Positions 1 to 10,388 of a stretch of 20,911 bases of DNA are shown one piece after another. A model generated the notes under the pieces. It was not told where the DNA came from and searched no databases. It saw nothing but the letters and a program-made list of their open reading frames with translations. The translations under genes and the position numbers were made by a program. The stretch lies in assembly GCA_020631315.1 (NCBI GenBank), contig JAHDHM010000006.1:1-20911 (forward strand). Direction: 5' to 3'. The stretch's first letter is position 1; each line of letters opens with the position of its first letter. Source of the stretch: Acidimicrobiales bacterium. GTDB lineage: Bacteria; Actinomycetota; Acidimicrobiia; Acidimicrobiales; Poriferisodaliceae.

Positions 1-807
1 GTAGGCCTCGGCGTACCAGTCGGTGCGCCACGGATGGACCCGATCCGTCGTCAGGTCGATCTGCGCGACGCCGACCCGATCGGCCGCATCGACCTGGAGG
101 CTGGTGTGGGCGACGAGGAGCAGCTCGCCGCTCGGATGCACGTCCAGCGCTCGGACCGAGCCCGATCCGCCCAGGCCGATCGCGCCCGTCACGTCGTTGC
201 GGAAGCTCGACAGCTCGCCGGTGATGACGTCGACTGCTGCAAGCTGGCCGCGGAACTCGCCGTTGACCTCCTGGAAGCTGCCGCCCAGGTAGAGGCGCTC
301 ACCGTCGTCGTCGAGCGCTTGGACCTTCGCGTCGATCTCGACGAAGAACTCCTCGATCAGGTCACCTGCGGCGTCGAGCTTGGCGAGCTTCTTGCGTTCC
401 ACGCCGTTGACGTTGTTGAACCGACCGGCGACGAAGAGTCCGCTGCCGTCGTCGGCCACCTCGAGGTCGAGGACCTCGCGGTCGATCACCGGATCGAAGT
501 CGGACCGCAGAGCACCGGTCTCGAGGTCGTACGCGATGAGGTGGTCGCGATCGACGACGGTGCCGTCGGGCAGACGCACCTGGGAGAACTCACCGGCGAC
601 GACGACGAGGTCGCCGAACTGGACGTTCGCGTTGACGTGTCCGTCGAGGATCACCGGCGTGTCCGTGCGCGGCACGAGCGGAGCCACCTGGCCGTGCGGC
701 TGGCTGTCACCGGCGTCTGCGGATCCGGTCATGGTCGCGAGCGCGCCGGCGGCGACGACGGCCGCGACCACGGCGGCGGGTCGGCCTCGACGTGTCAGGA
801 AACGCAT
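1..807 (-). CDS. Exported beta-propeller-like protein, paralogue A (3' end cut by window edge)
   Basis: Seen: reading the minus strand from the ATG at 805-807 gives 269 uninterrupted codons to the window edge, so the C-terminus is missing. A GGAG lies just upstream of the ATG. The N-terminus (MRFLTRRGRPAAVVAAVVAA...) has a basic start, a hydrophobic core and an A-D-A cleavage-like site near residue 33, so the protein is probably exported. The body carries spaced 'lyvGGxF' motifs (VVVAGEFSQV, LFVAGRFNNVNG, LYLGGSFQEVNG) and a WRTDWY motif. It aligns over its visible length with the gene at 859-2433. Known: GGxF repeats of this kind occur in DUF5122/delta-60-like beta-propellers. Inference: a secreted or surface propeller of unknown ligand. 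It is 51 nt downstream of its paralogue and probably co-transcribed with it. Function is not recognised. Confidence 0.82.
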   Translation of the reverse strand, partial: MRFLTRRGRPAAVVAAVVAAGALATMTGSADAGDSQPHGQVAPLVPRTDTPVILDGHVNANVQFGDLVVVAGEFSQVRLPDGTVVDRDHLIAYDLETGALRSDFDPVIDREVLDLEVADDGSGLFVAGRFNNVNGVERKKLAKLDAAGDLIEEFFVEIDAKVQALDDDGERLYLGGSFQEVNGEFRGQLAAVDVITGELSSFRNDVTGAIGLGGSGSVRALDVHPSGELLLVAHTSLQVDAADRVGVAQIDLTTDRVHPWRTDWYAEAY

Positions 808-858
808 GGTGTCTCCATCGGACGCTGTTCGTCGCACATGAGCGACCGCGACAGCCGG

Positions 859-2433
859 TCAGTCACAGTCCAGGTCGAAGGTCGCGCCGTTCTCGCGCCA
901 ACGAAGGGTCACGTCGCCGGTCGGCAGACCGTCGGCCATCTCGTAGCTGACCCCGTCCTCGACGGTGGCGAGCCACTTGCCCGCGTGTCGGATGTGGAAG
1001 GTGGTCACCGAAGGGTCGATGTTCGCCCACATGACGGTCGTCCTGGGTGCCCCGTCGAGCGCGCATTCCGGACCCGGTAGCGGTCCGTCGTCGAGGAAGG
1101 CGAGGCGTCCGGCCTTGATCCAGTTGAACCGGTCTCGGTCCTGTCCGATCAGAAGTCCCCGCTCGGTCACCGTGATGTCGTAGACCGCGACCTGCGCGTT
1201 GCTCGGCGGATCCCAGTCCAGTGCTGCTCCGGTGGCCGGATCGAGAGCAGCAACCTGGTAGCGAGCCGAGATCGGACCGGCGGGCTCGTCGTTCCCGCCC
1301 GACCGGCACTTCTCGGGCTTGGGTTCGTAGACGTAGTCGCGCGCCTGGCGGGAGGTGATGCGACCCAACGGCTGGGTGAAGCAGAAGTGACCCCCGACGT
1401 AGATCGCGTCGTCGGTGATGCCGACGGAGAACGTCGAGTCGAACATCTGGGTGACCCAGCGGTTCTGCTCGATGCCCGCAGTCGTGTCGGTGGTATCGAA
1501 CGCCACGACCTTGTCGCAGTCGTTGCCGCCCTTCTCGACCACCACGAAGTAGCTGCCGTCGGGCGAGAACTCTGCGTCCCGGATCTGCAGTGACTCGGCG
1601 GAGCAGCGCTGGCGGGCCACTTGGTACCAGTTCGTTCGCCACGGCGTGAGCTGGTCCTGCTCGAGGTCGACCATGGCGACACCGACGCGGACCTCACCAC
1701 CCACGCGAGTGCTCGTGTGTGCCATCAGCAAGAGCTCACCGTCGGGGTGAAGGTCGAGTGCGCGCACCGCGCCGGAGTCGGCCTTGCCGAGCGGCACGCT
1801 CAGGTCGAGACGGAGTCCGTCCGGCCAGCCGCGGGTGATGTCGACGGCGCCGAAGTGCACTCGCGGCTCGTTCGCTAGCATCGTGAAGTTGCCACCCACA
1901 TACAGTCGTTCGCCGTCGTCGGCGAGTGCCTGGACCTTCGCGTTCGCATCGGCCCGGAACGACTCGTCGAGGGCGAGGTCACGTGTCAGTTTGGCGAGCT
2001 TCTGGCGCGGCTCACCACCGACGTTCGAGAACGCGCCGCCGATGAACACGCCTGAACCGTCCGTTGCAACCTCGATCGCGATGACTTCACCGTTGACAGC
2101 GGGAACGCGCACCATCGCACCGGTGTCGGCGTGGAACGCGACCAAGTTGCGGCGCGTGAGGACGCGTCCGTTCGTTGCTCGAACCTCGGTGAACGTGCCG
2201 CCGGCCACGATCACGTCGCCGAGCAGCACTGATGCGTTCACCTGGCCGTCGAGGATCACCGGCAGGTCGCGACGCGGCCGGTCGTCGGCGAGTCTGGCAC
2301 CGCCATCGGCAGAGGCTTCTCCCACCAGGGTCGCAAGCGCGGCTACTGCCACGAGGACGGCCGTGATGCGTCGCCACGGTCGACGTCGCGGTGCCGGCCG
2401 ATCCTGATGGTCGCCGGGATTGTCGGAGATCAT
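859..2433 (-). CDS. Exported beta-propeller-like protein with C-terminal Ig/FN3-like domain, paralogue B
   Basis: Seen: 524 aa from the ATG at 2431-2433. The frame is open 156 nt further upstream, but the ATG chosen puts a basic n-region (RRRPWRR) before a hydrophobic stretch (ITAVLVAVAALATLVGEASA), a convincing signal peptide. The RR cluster is only loosely Tat-like. Repeats with GGxF occur at about residues 78-83, 131-136 and 179-184, with a later IYVGGHF copy, as in a beta-propeller. The last ~80 residues form a separate beta-rich domain (TTVMWANIDPSVTTFHIRH) bracketed by two cysteines (PGPEC and the final DLDCD), which could be a disulfide-closed Ig/FN3-like module. Known: such motifs match DUF5122/delta-60-type propellers. 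Inference: a secreted binding or scaffold protein. No catalytic residues were recognised. Paralogue A follows on the same strand, indicating local duplication. Confidence 0.85.
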   Translation of the reverse strand: MISDNPGDHQDRPAPRRRPWRRITAVLVAVAALATLVGEASADGGARLADDRPRRDLPVILDGQVNASVLLGDVIVAGGTFTEVRATNGRVLTRRNLVAFHADTGAMVRVPAVNGEVIAIEVATDGSGVFIGGAFSNVGGEPRQKLAKLTRDLALDESFRADANAKVQALADDGERLYVGGNFTMLANEPRVHFGAVDITRGWPDGLRLDLSVPLGKADSGAVRALDLHPDGELLLMAHTSTRVGGEVRVGVAMVDLEQDQLTPWRTNWYQVARQRCSAESLQIRDAEFSPDGSYFVVVEKGGNDCDKVVAFDTTDTTAGIEQNRWVTQMFDSTFSVGITDDAIYVGGHFCFTQPLGRITSRQARDYVYEPKPEKCRSGGNDEPAGPISARYQVAALDPATGAALDWDPPSNAQVAVYDITVTERGLLIGQDRDRFNWIKAGRLAFLDDGPLPGPECALDGAPRTTVMWANIDPSVTTFHIRHAGKWLATVEDGVSYEMADGLPTGDVTLRWRENGATFDLDCD

Positions 2434-2519
2434 CAGTGCCCATCGGACGCGGTCGCCGGATCGTGAGTGCTGCCACCTCTCCGGCACGGTCGGACTCGTG
2501 GACCTGCGCCGGGTCTGGC

Positions 2520-2525
2520 TAGCCT
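2520..2525 (+). promoter_or_regulatory. Probable -10 box for the VWA gene
   Basis: TAGCCT lies 23 nt before the GTG at 2549 in the 115-nt gap between divergent genes. Transcription starting about 7 nt downstream would leave a short leader carrying GGAG (2534-2537). I see no good -35 hexamer at 16-18 nt. The assignment rests on the recurring TANNNT pattern in this window. Confidence 0.4.
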
Positions 2526-2548
2526 CGACCCATGGAGACGGGGATCCT

Positions 2549-4597
2549 GTGCTGAATCGCTTTCGTCGGGGGACGCGTTCGGAGCGCACCGGTTCGAGGT
2601 TCCGTTACTCGGCGTGGGATGGCACCCAGGTCGGCTTCGAGGTCGACGCCGACGCGATCTTCGGCGAGCTGACCGACGACCTGCTCTACCACGGCGACCT
2701 CAACGCGGCCCTTCGGCGCCTGCTGCAGAACGGCATGACCGACGCGGACGGCAACCGCATGCAGGGCCTGCGCGAGATGCTCGAAGAGCTGCGCGAGCAG
2801 CGCCAGCAACGTCTCGAACAGTTCGATCTCGGTGGCATCTACGACGAGATCAGCGAGGCCCTCGACGACATCGTCGAAGAAGAGCGCGACGCCCTCGCCG
2901 ACTACGTCCAGGACGCCGGCGACTCCGGCGACGATCGCCGTCAGGAGATCGCCGAGGCGTCGGCGCAGGACAAGAACCTGCAGCTCGACATGATGCCGCC
3001 CGATCTCGCCGGCAAGGTCAGCAGCCTCAACAACTACGAGTTCGTCTCACCCGAGGCGCGCGAGCGCTTCGAAGAGCTCATGGAGCAGCTCAAGCAGGAG
3101 ATCGCGCAGAGCTACTTCAACCAGATGTCGGGCGCCATGGAGAACATCACGGACGAGGACATCGCCCGGATGAAGGACATGATGGCCGACCTCAACCAGA
3201 TGCTGGAGGCCCACCAGCGCGGTGAGGAGACCGACTTCGAGGGCTTCATGGAGAAGTACGGCGACTTCTTCCCCGAGAATCCGCAGTCCATCGAGGAACT
3301 GCTCGAGATCATGGCCCAGCGCATGGCGGCCATGCAGCAGATGCTCAACTCGATGACCCCCGAGCAGCGTCAGCAGCTCATGGAGCTGTCCAACCAGCTG
3401 ATGGAGGACATGGACCTGCAGTTCCAGGCCCAGCAGCTCGGGCAGAACCTGCAGCAGATGTTCCCGCAGATGGGCTGGGACAACTCGTACCAGTTCAGCG
3501 GTGACGAGGGCGTGAGCATGTCGCAGGGCACGTCACTCATGCAGGAGCTCGGCGAGCTCGACCAGCTCCAGCAGCTGATGAGCCAGGCCAGCACGCCCGG
3601 CGCGTTGGCCGACATCGACACCGAACGAGTCCGACAGCTGATGGGCAACGAGTCGGCCGAGAGCCTGGAACGGCTGCGGCAGGTCGCGAAGATGCTCGAG
3701 GAGTCGGGCCTGGTCGACAACAAGGAAGGCCGGCTCGAGCTCACGCCGAAGGCCATCCGCAAGCTCGGCAACAACGCCCTCGCCGAGCTGTTCCACAAGC
3801 TGACGAGCGAGAAGCTCGGGCAGCACCGTCTGAACGACGTCGGCATCGGCCACGAGCGGGCCTATCAGACCAAGCCGTACGAGTACGGCGACAACTTCAA
3901 CCTCAACATCGAGCAGACGGTCCGCAACGCGATCTTCCGCACCGGTGGCGGCACTCCGGTGCGTCTGTCACCCGAGGACTTCGAGATCGAGCGGACCGAG
4001 CAGACCACACGCGCCAGCACGGTGCTCATGCTCGACCTGTCGCTCTCCATGCCGATGCGCGACAACTTCCTTCCCGCCAAGAAGGTCACCATGGCGCTGC
4101 ACTCGCTCATCACGAGCCAGTACCCGCGCGACTACATGGGCATCGTCGGGTTCGCCGCCAGCGCCAACGAGCTCACGGCGGCGCAGCTGCCCGAGGTGTC
4201 GTGGGACTTCGACTACGGCACCAACATGCAGCACGGCTTCATGATCGCTCGGCGCCTGCTGGCCCAGCAGTCCGGCACGAAGCAGATCATCATGATCACC
4301 GACGGCGAACCGACCGCCCACCTGCTGCCGTCGGGCGGCGTCTACTTCAACTACCCGCCCGTCCAGGAGACGATCGACGCGACGATGAAGGAAGTGATGC
4401 GTTGCACCCGTGACGGCATCCGGATCAACACCTTCATGCTCGATCCCGATGGTGGCCTGCGCCGCTTCATCGAACAGATGACGGCGATCAACGGCGGCCG
4501 CGCGTTCTTCACCTCGCCACAGAACCTCGGCGACTACCTGCTCGTCGACTTCGTCGAACACCGTCGACGGCTCATCACCGGTTCCGCTCGGGCATGA
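2549..4597 (+). CDS. VWA-domain protein with long Met/Gln-rich helical middle region
   Basis: Seen: 682 aa from the GTG at 2549. GGAG at 2534-2537 and the first family-like residues (VLNRFRRG, RFRYSAWDG) favour this start over the open frame that runs back to 2420. Residues ~60-470 are helical and charged, rich in M, Q, E and L, and probably coiled-coil. The C-terminal von Willebrand A domain has a complete metal-ion-dependent adhesion site: DLSLS at 496-500, threonine in GTN at 558, and TDGEP beginning at 585. There is no signal peptide or membrane span, so it is likely cytoplasmic. Known: VWA proteins of this type often work with MoxR/CbbQ-like AAA+ ATPases in complex assembly or stress response. 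No such ATPase is in this window. It overlaps the STAS gene by 4 nt, suggesting translational coupling. The exact role is unknown. Confidence 0.88.
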   Translation: MLNRFRRGTRSERTGSRFRYSAWDGTQVGFEVDADAIFGELTDDLLYHGDLNAALRRLLQNGMTDADGNRMQGLREMLEELREQRQQRLEQFDLGGIYDEISEALDDIVEEERDALADYVQDAGDSGDDRRQEIAEASAQDKNLQLDMMPPDLAGKVSSLNNYEFVSPEARERFEELMEQLKQEIAQSYFNQMSGAMENITDEDIARMKDMMADLNQMLEAHQRGEETDFEGFMEKYGDFFPENPQSIEELLEIMAQRMAAMQQMLNSMTPEQRQQLMELSNQLMEDMDLQFQAQQLGQNLQQMFPQMGWDNSYQFSGDEGVSMSQGTSLMQELGELDQLQQLMSQASTPGALADIDTERVRQLMGNESAESLERLRQVAKMLEESGLVDNKEGRLELTPKAIRKLGNNALAELFHKLTSEKLGQHRLNDVGIGHERAYQTKPYEYGDNFNLNIEQTVRNAIFRTGGGTPVRLSPEDFEIERTEQTTRASTVLMLDLSLSMPMRDNFLPAKKVTMALHSLITSQYPRDYMGIVGFAASANELTAAQLPEVSWDFDYGTNMQHGFMIARRLLAQQSGTKQIIMITDGEPTAHLLPSGGVYFNYPPVQETIDATMKEVMRCTRDGIRINTFMLDPDGGLRRFIEQMTAINGGRAFFTSPQNLGDYLLVDFVEHRRRLITGSARA

Positions 4598-4905
4598 TCA
4601 CCGGCTCGGTGTCCGCCACCGAGACCGACGGTGCGACGGTGCTCGTGGTCCGCGGTGACCTCGATCTCCACGGTGCCCCGGCGTTGCGACCGCGTCTGCG
4701 TGCGGCCGTGTCGGCCACCCAGCACGAAGCGGTCGTCGTCGACCTCACCGAGGTGGGGGTTCTCGACGACGTCGGCGCCGGCGTCCTGCTCGGCCTGCGA
4801 CGTCTCGCTGCGAGTGACGGACGAACCGTGTCGGTGCGCGCCGCCGATCGGGTCCTCGACGTCCTGCGAGAGTTGGGTGTCGCTGACCTGTTGACCGGGA
4901 CGTGA
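4594..4905 (+). CDS. STAS-domain protein (anti-sigma-factor-antagonist-like) with non-phosphorylatable site
   Basis: Seen: 103 aa, only a STAS domain. The ATG overlaps the VWA stop codon in ATGA. The fold-typical pattern is present: VLVVRGDLDLHGAPALR near the N-terminus, AVVVDLTEV, then VLDDVGAGVLLG at 56-67. Known: in SpoIIAA and RsbV the equivalent loop reads D-S-S/T-G-L-G and the first serine (Ser58 of SpoIIAA) is phosphorylated by an anti-sigma kinase to switch partner binding. Here that position is Asp59, followed by Val60, so the switch residue is absent and a negative charge is permanent. Inference: either a constitutive 'phospho-like' antagonist or a STAS domain used for protein docking, perhaps with the coupled VWA protein. 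No partner kinase or phosphatase is nearby. Confidence 0.85.
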   Translation: MITGSVSATETDGATVLVVRGDLDLHGAPALRPRLRAAVSATQHEAVVVDLTEVGVLDDVGAGVLLGLRRLAASDGRTVSVRAADRVLDVLRELGVADLLTGT

Positions 4906-4974
4906 GCTCGACATCGCCCTGACGGCGAGGCCGGCACGGCGTCGCACTTGTCAGGTGGTGGTCAGACGCGGGAG

Positions 4975-4980
4975 TACGCT
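4975..4980 (+). promoter_or_regulatory. Probable -10 box for nhaA
   Basis: TACGCT ends 11 nt before the nhaA ATG, so the predicted transcript has an extremely short leader. A TTGTCA at 4948-4953 is 21 nt upstream, too far for a standard -35. There is no Shine-Dalgarno sequence before the ATG. Confidence 0.4.
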
Positions 4981-4991
4981 CGTGCGCCGAC

Positions 4992-6377
4992 ATGGCAGGG
5001 CATCCCTCACGACTCCTTCGCGACGCGCCGACGTTCGTCGGCAGCCGTCAGCCACTGGCTCGGTTCGTCGCGCGCCCGGTCCTGCGGTTCATCGAGCGTG
5101 AGGTCGCGTCGGGCGTCCTGATGCTGATCGCCACGCTCGTCGCCCTCGTCTGGGCGAATGTCGGCGACAGCTATCACGACGTGTGGTTCACCGAGCTCGA
5201 GATCGTGGTGGGCTCGTGGCATCTGGAGATGCATCTCGAAGAGCTCGTCAACGACGGCCTCATGACCCTGTTCTTCTTCGTCGTCGGTCTCGAGATCAAG
5301 CGAGAGCTCACGGTGGGTGAGTTGTGCGATCGACGAGCGGCTGCCCTTCCTGGCATAGCGGCGGTCGGCGGCATGGTCGTCCCTGCGTTGATCTTCGTCG
5401 CCCTCAACGCGGGCGACGGTTCCGGCGCCGTCGACGGTTGGGGCATCCCGATGGCCACCGACATCGCCTTCGCACTCGGGGTGATCGCACTGCTCGGCAG
5501 CCGGGTGAGCCCACAGCTCAAGCTCTTCCTCCTGACGTTGGCGATCGTCGACGACATCGGCGCCATCGTGGTGGTCGCGCTCTTCTACACGAGTGACGTC
5601 GACGTGTTCTGGTTGGCACTCGCCGTCGCCGGCCTCGCCCTGGTCCGTGCGATGGCTGAAGCACGCGTGTGGGCGACCGCTGCCTACGTGCTGATCGGTG
5701 TGATCGTCTGGTACGCGACGTGGCGCTCGGGTGTCCACGCCACGATCGCGGGTGTGGCGCTCGGTCTGCTGACGCCCGCACACCCGCTGCTCGGTCGTGA
5801 CCAGTCGCGGCGCATCGCCGACGAGCTCCCCGACGATCCGCACCCCGAGCAGATCAGCGAGAGCGCCTTCCGGCTGCGCAACAGCGTGGGTGTCGCACAG
5901 CGCCTCGAGAACGCGCTGCACCCCTGGACGAGCTTCGTCGTCATCCCTGTCTTCGCACTCGCCAACGCCGGCATCCAGATCGACGGCGACACCATGTCGG
6001 ACGCTGCGGGCTCATCGATCACCTGGGGCATCGTGTTCGGCCTGGTGGTCGGCAAGCCCGTCGGCGTCGTGTCCTTCACGTGGCTGGCGACGCGCCTCGG
6101 TTTCCGTCTGCCGAGTGGCGTCTCGTGGCGGCAGTTCATCGGACTCGGCATCGCCGCCGGCATCGGCTTCACCGTGTCGATCTTCATCTCCGGCCTCGCC
6201 TATGACGACGGGGCACTGGTACAGCAGGCGAAGCTGGGCATCCTCTTGGCGTCGCTCGTGGCTGCCCTGATCGCGCTGTTGGTGCTCGCGGCCGCTCCGG
6301 CCGCCTCCGGTGGCGATGCAGACGGTGAGCCGCTCGAGCCCGAGGACGACGGGTCCGCGGGCGCAGCTACCTTGTGA
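4992..6377 (+). CDS. nhaA: Na+/H+ antiporter NhaA
   Basis: Role: electrogenic exchange of cytoplasmic Na+ (or Li+) for external H+ across the inner membrane, giving sodium and alkaline-pH tolerance. Seen: 461 aa, multi-span, with the family landmarks in order: VNDGLMTLFFFVVGLEIKRE at ~87-105 (pH-sensing and early helix region), GIPMATDIAFALGV with Asp157, and AIVDDIGAI with the adjacent Asp187-Asp188 pair equivalent to the ion-binding Asp163/Asp164 of E. coli NhaA. Conserved GKPVG follows later. The length is longer than E. coli NhaA (388 aa) because of an N-terminal extension of ~30 residues and an acidic C-terminal tail (GDADGEPLEPEDDG). Context: it lies immediately before a membrane pyrophosphatase with its own promoter. 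It is probably transcribed alone from the TACGCT box. Confidence 0.96.
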   Translation: MAGHPSRLLRDAPTFVGSRQPLARFVARPVLRFIEREVASGVLMLIATLVALVWANVGDSYHDVWFTELEIVVGSWHLEMHLEELVNDGLMTLFFFVVGLEIKRELTVGELCDRRAAALPGIAAVGGMVVPALIFVALNAGDGSGAVDGWGIPMATDIAFALGVIALLGSRVSPQLKLFLLTLAIVDDIGAIVVVALFYTSDVDVFWLALAVAGLALVRAMAEARVWATAAYVLIGVIVWYATWRSGVHATIAGVALGLLTPAHPLLGRDQSRRIADELPDDPHPEQISESAFRLRNSVGVAQRLENALHPWTSFVVIPVFALANAGIQIDGDTMSDAAGSSITWGIVFGLVVGKPVGVVSFTWLATRLGFRLPSGVSWRQFIGLGIAAGIGFTVSIFISGLAYDDGALVQQAKLGILLASLVAALIALLVLAAAPAASGGDADGEPLEPEDDGSAGAATL

Positions 6378-6394
6378 AACACCTCTGTCGAAAG

Positions 6395-6423
6395 TTGATG
6401 CTGACCCCCGCAGCCAATACGGT
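6395..6423 (+). promoter_or_regulatory. Promoter of hppA
   Basis: TTGATG (6395-6400), 17-nt spacer, TACGGT (6418-6423): the best -35/-10 pair in the window. A start near 6430 would give a leader of about 150 nt before the hppA GTG, the longest clear leader here. I see no recognisable riboswitch in that leader. Confidence 0.6.
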
Positions 6424-6582
6424 CTCCGTCGGTCGTCGCAGGCCATCTGGCGCGAAAGCATCGCCGGTGAAGCTGGGCCGACCTGGTTGCGCGTCTCCCT
6501 GACGACGCAGTGACGAGCGCCCGATGCCCAGCGAGGCGTCGGTCGTTCCTGCCGAACCACACAACGACGACAAGGACATCCA

Positions 6583-8700
<2,118 letters not shown>

Positions 8701-8773
8701 TCTGACGATCACCACCGGTCGCGCCTGACGTTCAGCACAGGCTGCGACTGGCACAGCCTCTCCAGAACACCCG

Positions 8774-8804
8774 ACGGGCCCCGGAGCACAGCTCCGGGGC
8801 CCGT
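8774..8804 (+). terminator. Terminator hairpin after hppA
   Basis: A perfect 14-bp inverted repeat (8774-8787 and 8791-8804) around a 3-nt loop, ACGGGCCCCGGAGC / GCTCCGGGGCCCGT. No U-tract follows, which is common for actinobacterial terminators. A weaker 6-bp hairpin (AGGCTG/CAGCCT, 8739-8759) precedes it. The 305-nt gap 8701-9005 holds this hairpin and then the amtB control region. Confidence 0.85.
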
Positions 8805-8948
8805 TCGCGTGGCGGTGGTCACACCGTCCGCAGGCGTCTGTACGTCATCTGACAGGCGAAACACCCACGAAACACGGGCGTCGCCGGGAGTCACGCGCCG
8901 ACAACACAGTGGTCATTTCACGGACCTTTGTGCGTCACATCTGGCTCC

Positions 8949-8954
8949 TAGCTT
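8949..8954 (+). promoter_or_regulatory. Probable -10 box for amtB
   Basis: TAGCTT lies 51 nt before the amtB GTG. TTTGTG at 8927-8932 could act as a weak -35 with a 16-nt spacer. About 75-90 nt upstream are two GAAAC blocks at exact 11-bp spacing (8858 and 8869), the half-site and period expected of a GlnR-like operator. Confidence 0.45.
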
Positions 8955-9005
8955 GCACCTCGAACGAAAGACGTCCGCAAGATGCGGGCAACGGGAGGAG
9001 CAGGC

Positions 9006-10376
9006 GTGAAGCGCAAGCTGTTGATGGCGGTTCTGGCCGCCGTGGGTCTATCGGTGCTGCTGGCAGCACCGGCTGGGGCACAGGAAGCGGAAGCCGCACC
9101 GGCGACGCAGTACGTGCTGGACAACCTGTGGGTGTTCCTCGCAGGCGTCCTCGTGTTCCTGATGCAGGCGGGCTTCGCCATGGTCGAGGCCGGCATGACC
9201 CGTGCCAAGAACGTGGCGAACATCATGGCGAAGAACTTCGCCGATGCCTGCGTCGGCATCCTGTCGTTCTTCTTCGTCGGCTACATGATCGCCTACGGCG
9301 GCGACGGCACGATCATCGGCTGGGGCTCCGACGCCTTCGCGCTGAGCGGTGTCGATCTGTTCGGTACCGGTGAGGGTCTCACCGGCGCCACGGACTTCTT
9401 CTTCCAGTCGGTCTTCGCGGCCACGGCCGTGACCATCGCCTCCGGTGCGATGGCCGAGCGCACGAAGTTCACCGCCTACCTCTTCTTCGCCGTCCTGATG
9501 ACCTCGATCGTCTACCCGGTGGTCGTCCACTGGACCTGGGGCGGTGGCCTCATCGCCAAGATCGAGATCGGCGACGCGGTGTACTCCGACTTCGCCGGCT
9601 CCGGCATCGTGCACCTCACCGGTGCCGTCGCCGCCTTCGTCGGTGCGTCGATGCTCGGCGCCCGTATCGGCAAGTACGACAAGGACGGCAACTCGCGAGC
9701 CATCCCGGGCCACAACATCGCCCTGGCCGGCCTCGGCGTGTTCATCCTGTGGTTCGGCTGGTTCGGCTTCAACCCGGGCTCAGAGCTCGCTGCTGACGAC
9801 CTGGTCCCCTTCATCGCCCTCAACACGCTGCTCGCAGCGGCCGCCGGCGGCGTGACCGCCACCGCCTACATCTGGGCCAAGACTGGCGTGCCCGAGGTCG
9901 GAACGACCGGCAACGGCATCCTCGGTGGCCTGGTCGGCATCACCGCCGGCGCCGGCGCCCTCAGCCCGATCGGCTCCGTCATCACCGGCGCCATCGCCGG
10001 CATCCTGGTGCCGCTGTCGGTCGAGTTCATCGACAAGAAGCTCAAGGTCGACGATCCGGTCGGTGCCATCTCGGTCCACGGCACCGCCGGTGTCTGGGGT
10101 CTCCTGGCCGTCGGTCTGTTCGCCAAGTACGACGATGCCTTCCTCGGTCGTGAGGACGCAGGCCTCTTCTACGGCGGCGGCATCGAGCAGCTCATCGTCC
10201 AGCTCCTCATGGCGCTGATCATCATCGCCTTCGTCGCTGTCGCCTCGGTGATCGTCTTCACGATCATCAAGAGCACCATCGGCCTCCGTGTCTCGGAGGA
10301 AGAGGAGATGGCCGGTCTCGACGTCTCCGAGCACGGTGGCTCCGGCTACGCCGTGGACTCGGTCGTCAAGGGCTGA
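9006..10376 (+). CDS. amtB: Ammonium transporter, Amt/MEP/Rh family
   Basis: Role: trimeric inner-membrane channel for ammonium/ammonia uptake. Seen: 456 aa. The GTG at 9006 is preferred over the upstream ATG at 8982 because GGAGGAG (8994-9000) sits 5 nt before it. The protein starts with a cleavable signal peptide (MKRKLLMAVLAAVGLSVLLAAPAGAQ), known in many Amt proteins. The twin pore histidines are present: His203 in DFAGSGIVHL and His358 in ISVHGTAGVWG. MQAGFAMVEAGMTRAKN near the N-terminus is also characteristic. Context: no glnK (PII) gene follows, although amtB-glnK pairs are usual; instead two hairpins and an unrelated gene come next. Regulation by nitrogen status is plausible from the upstream GAAAC repeats but unproven. 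Confidence 0.97.
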   Translation: MKRKLLMAVLAAVGLSVLLAAPAGAQEAEAAPATQYVLDNLWVFLAGVLVFLMQAGFAMVEAGMTRAKNVANIMAKNFADACVGILSFFFVGYMIAYGGDGTIIGWGSDAFALSGVDLFGTGEGLTGATDFFFQSVFAATAVTIASGAMAERTKFTAYLFFAVLMTSIVYPVVVHWTWGGGLIAKIEIGDAVYSDFAGSGIVHLTGAVAAFVGASMLGARIGKYDKDGNSRAIPGHNIALAGLGVFILWFGWFGFNPGSELAADDLVPFIALNTLLAAAAGGVTATAYIWAKTGVPEVGTTGNGILGGLVGITAGAGALSPIGSVITGAIAGILVPLSVEFIDKKLKVDDPVGAISVHGTAGVWGLLAVGLFAKYDDAFLGREDAGLFYGGGIEQLIVQLLMALIIIAFVAVASVIVFTIIKSTIGLRVSEEEEMAGLDVSEHGGSGYAVDSVVKG

Positions 10377-10388
10377 TCCTCCCACCAT

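Noticed and set aside
34..1080. A 348-codon plus-strand frame across the propeller genes
   Set aside because: It runs through the end of one minus-strand gene, the gap and the end of the other. The minus-strand reading gives a signal peptide and paralogous repeats in both.
2420..2548. N-terminal extension of the VWA protein back to 2420
   Set aside because: It would overlap the divergent propeller gene's start and span the likely promoter. The residues are R/S/T-rich and unlike the rest, and the GTG at 2549 has a GGAG upstream.
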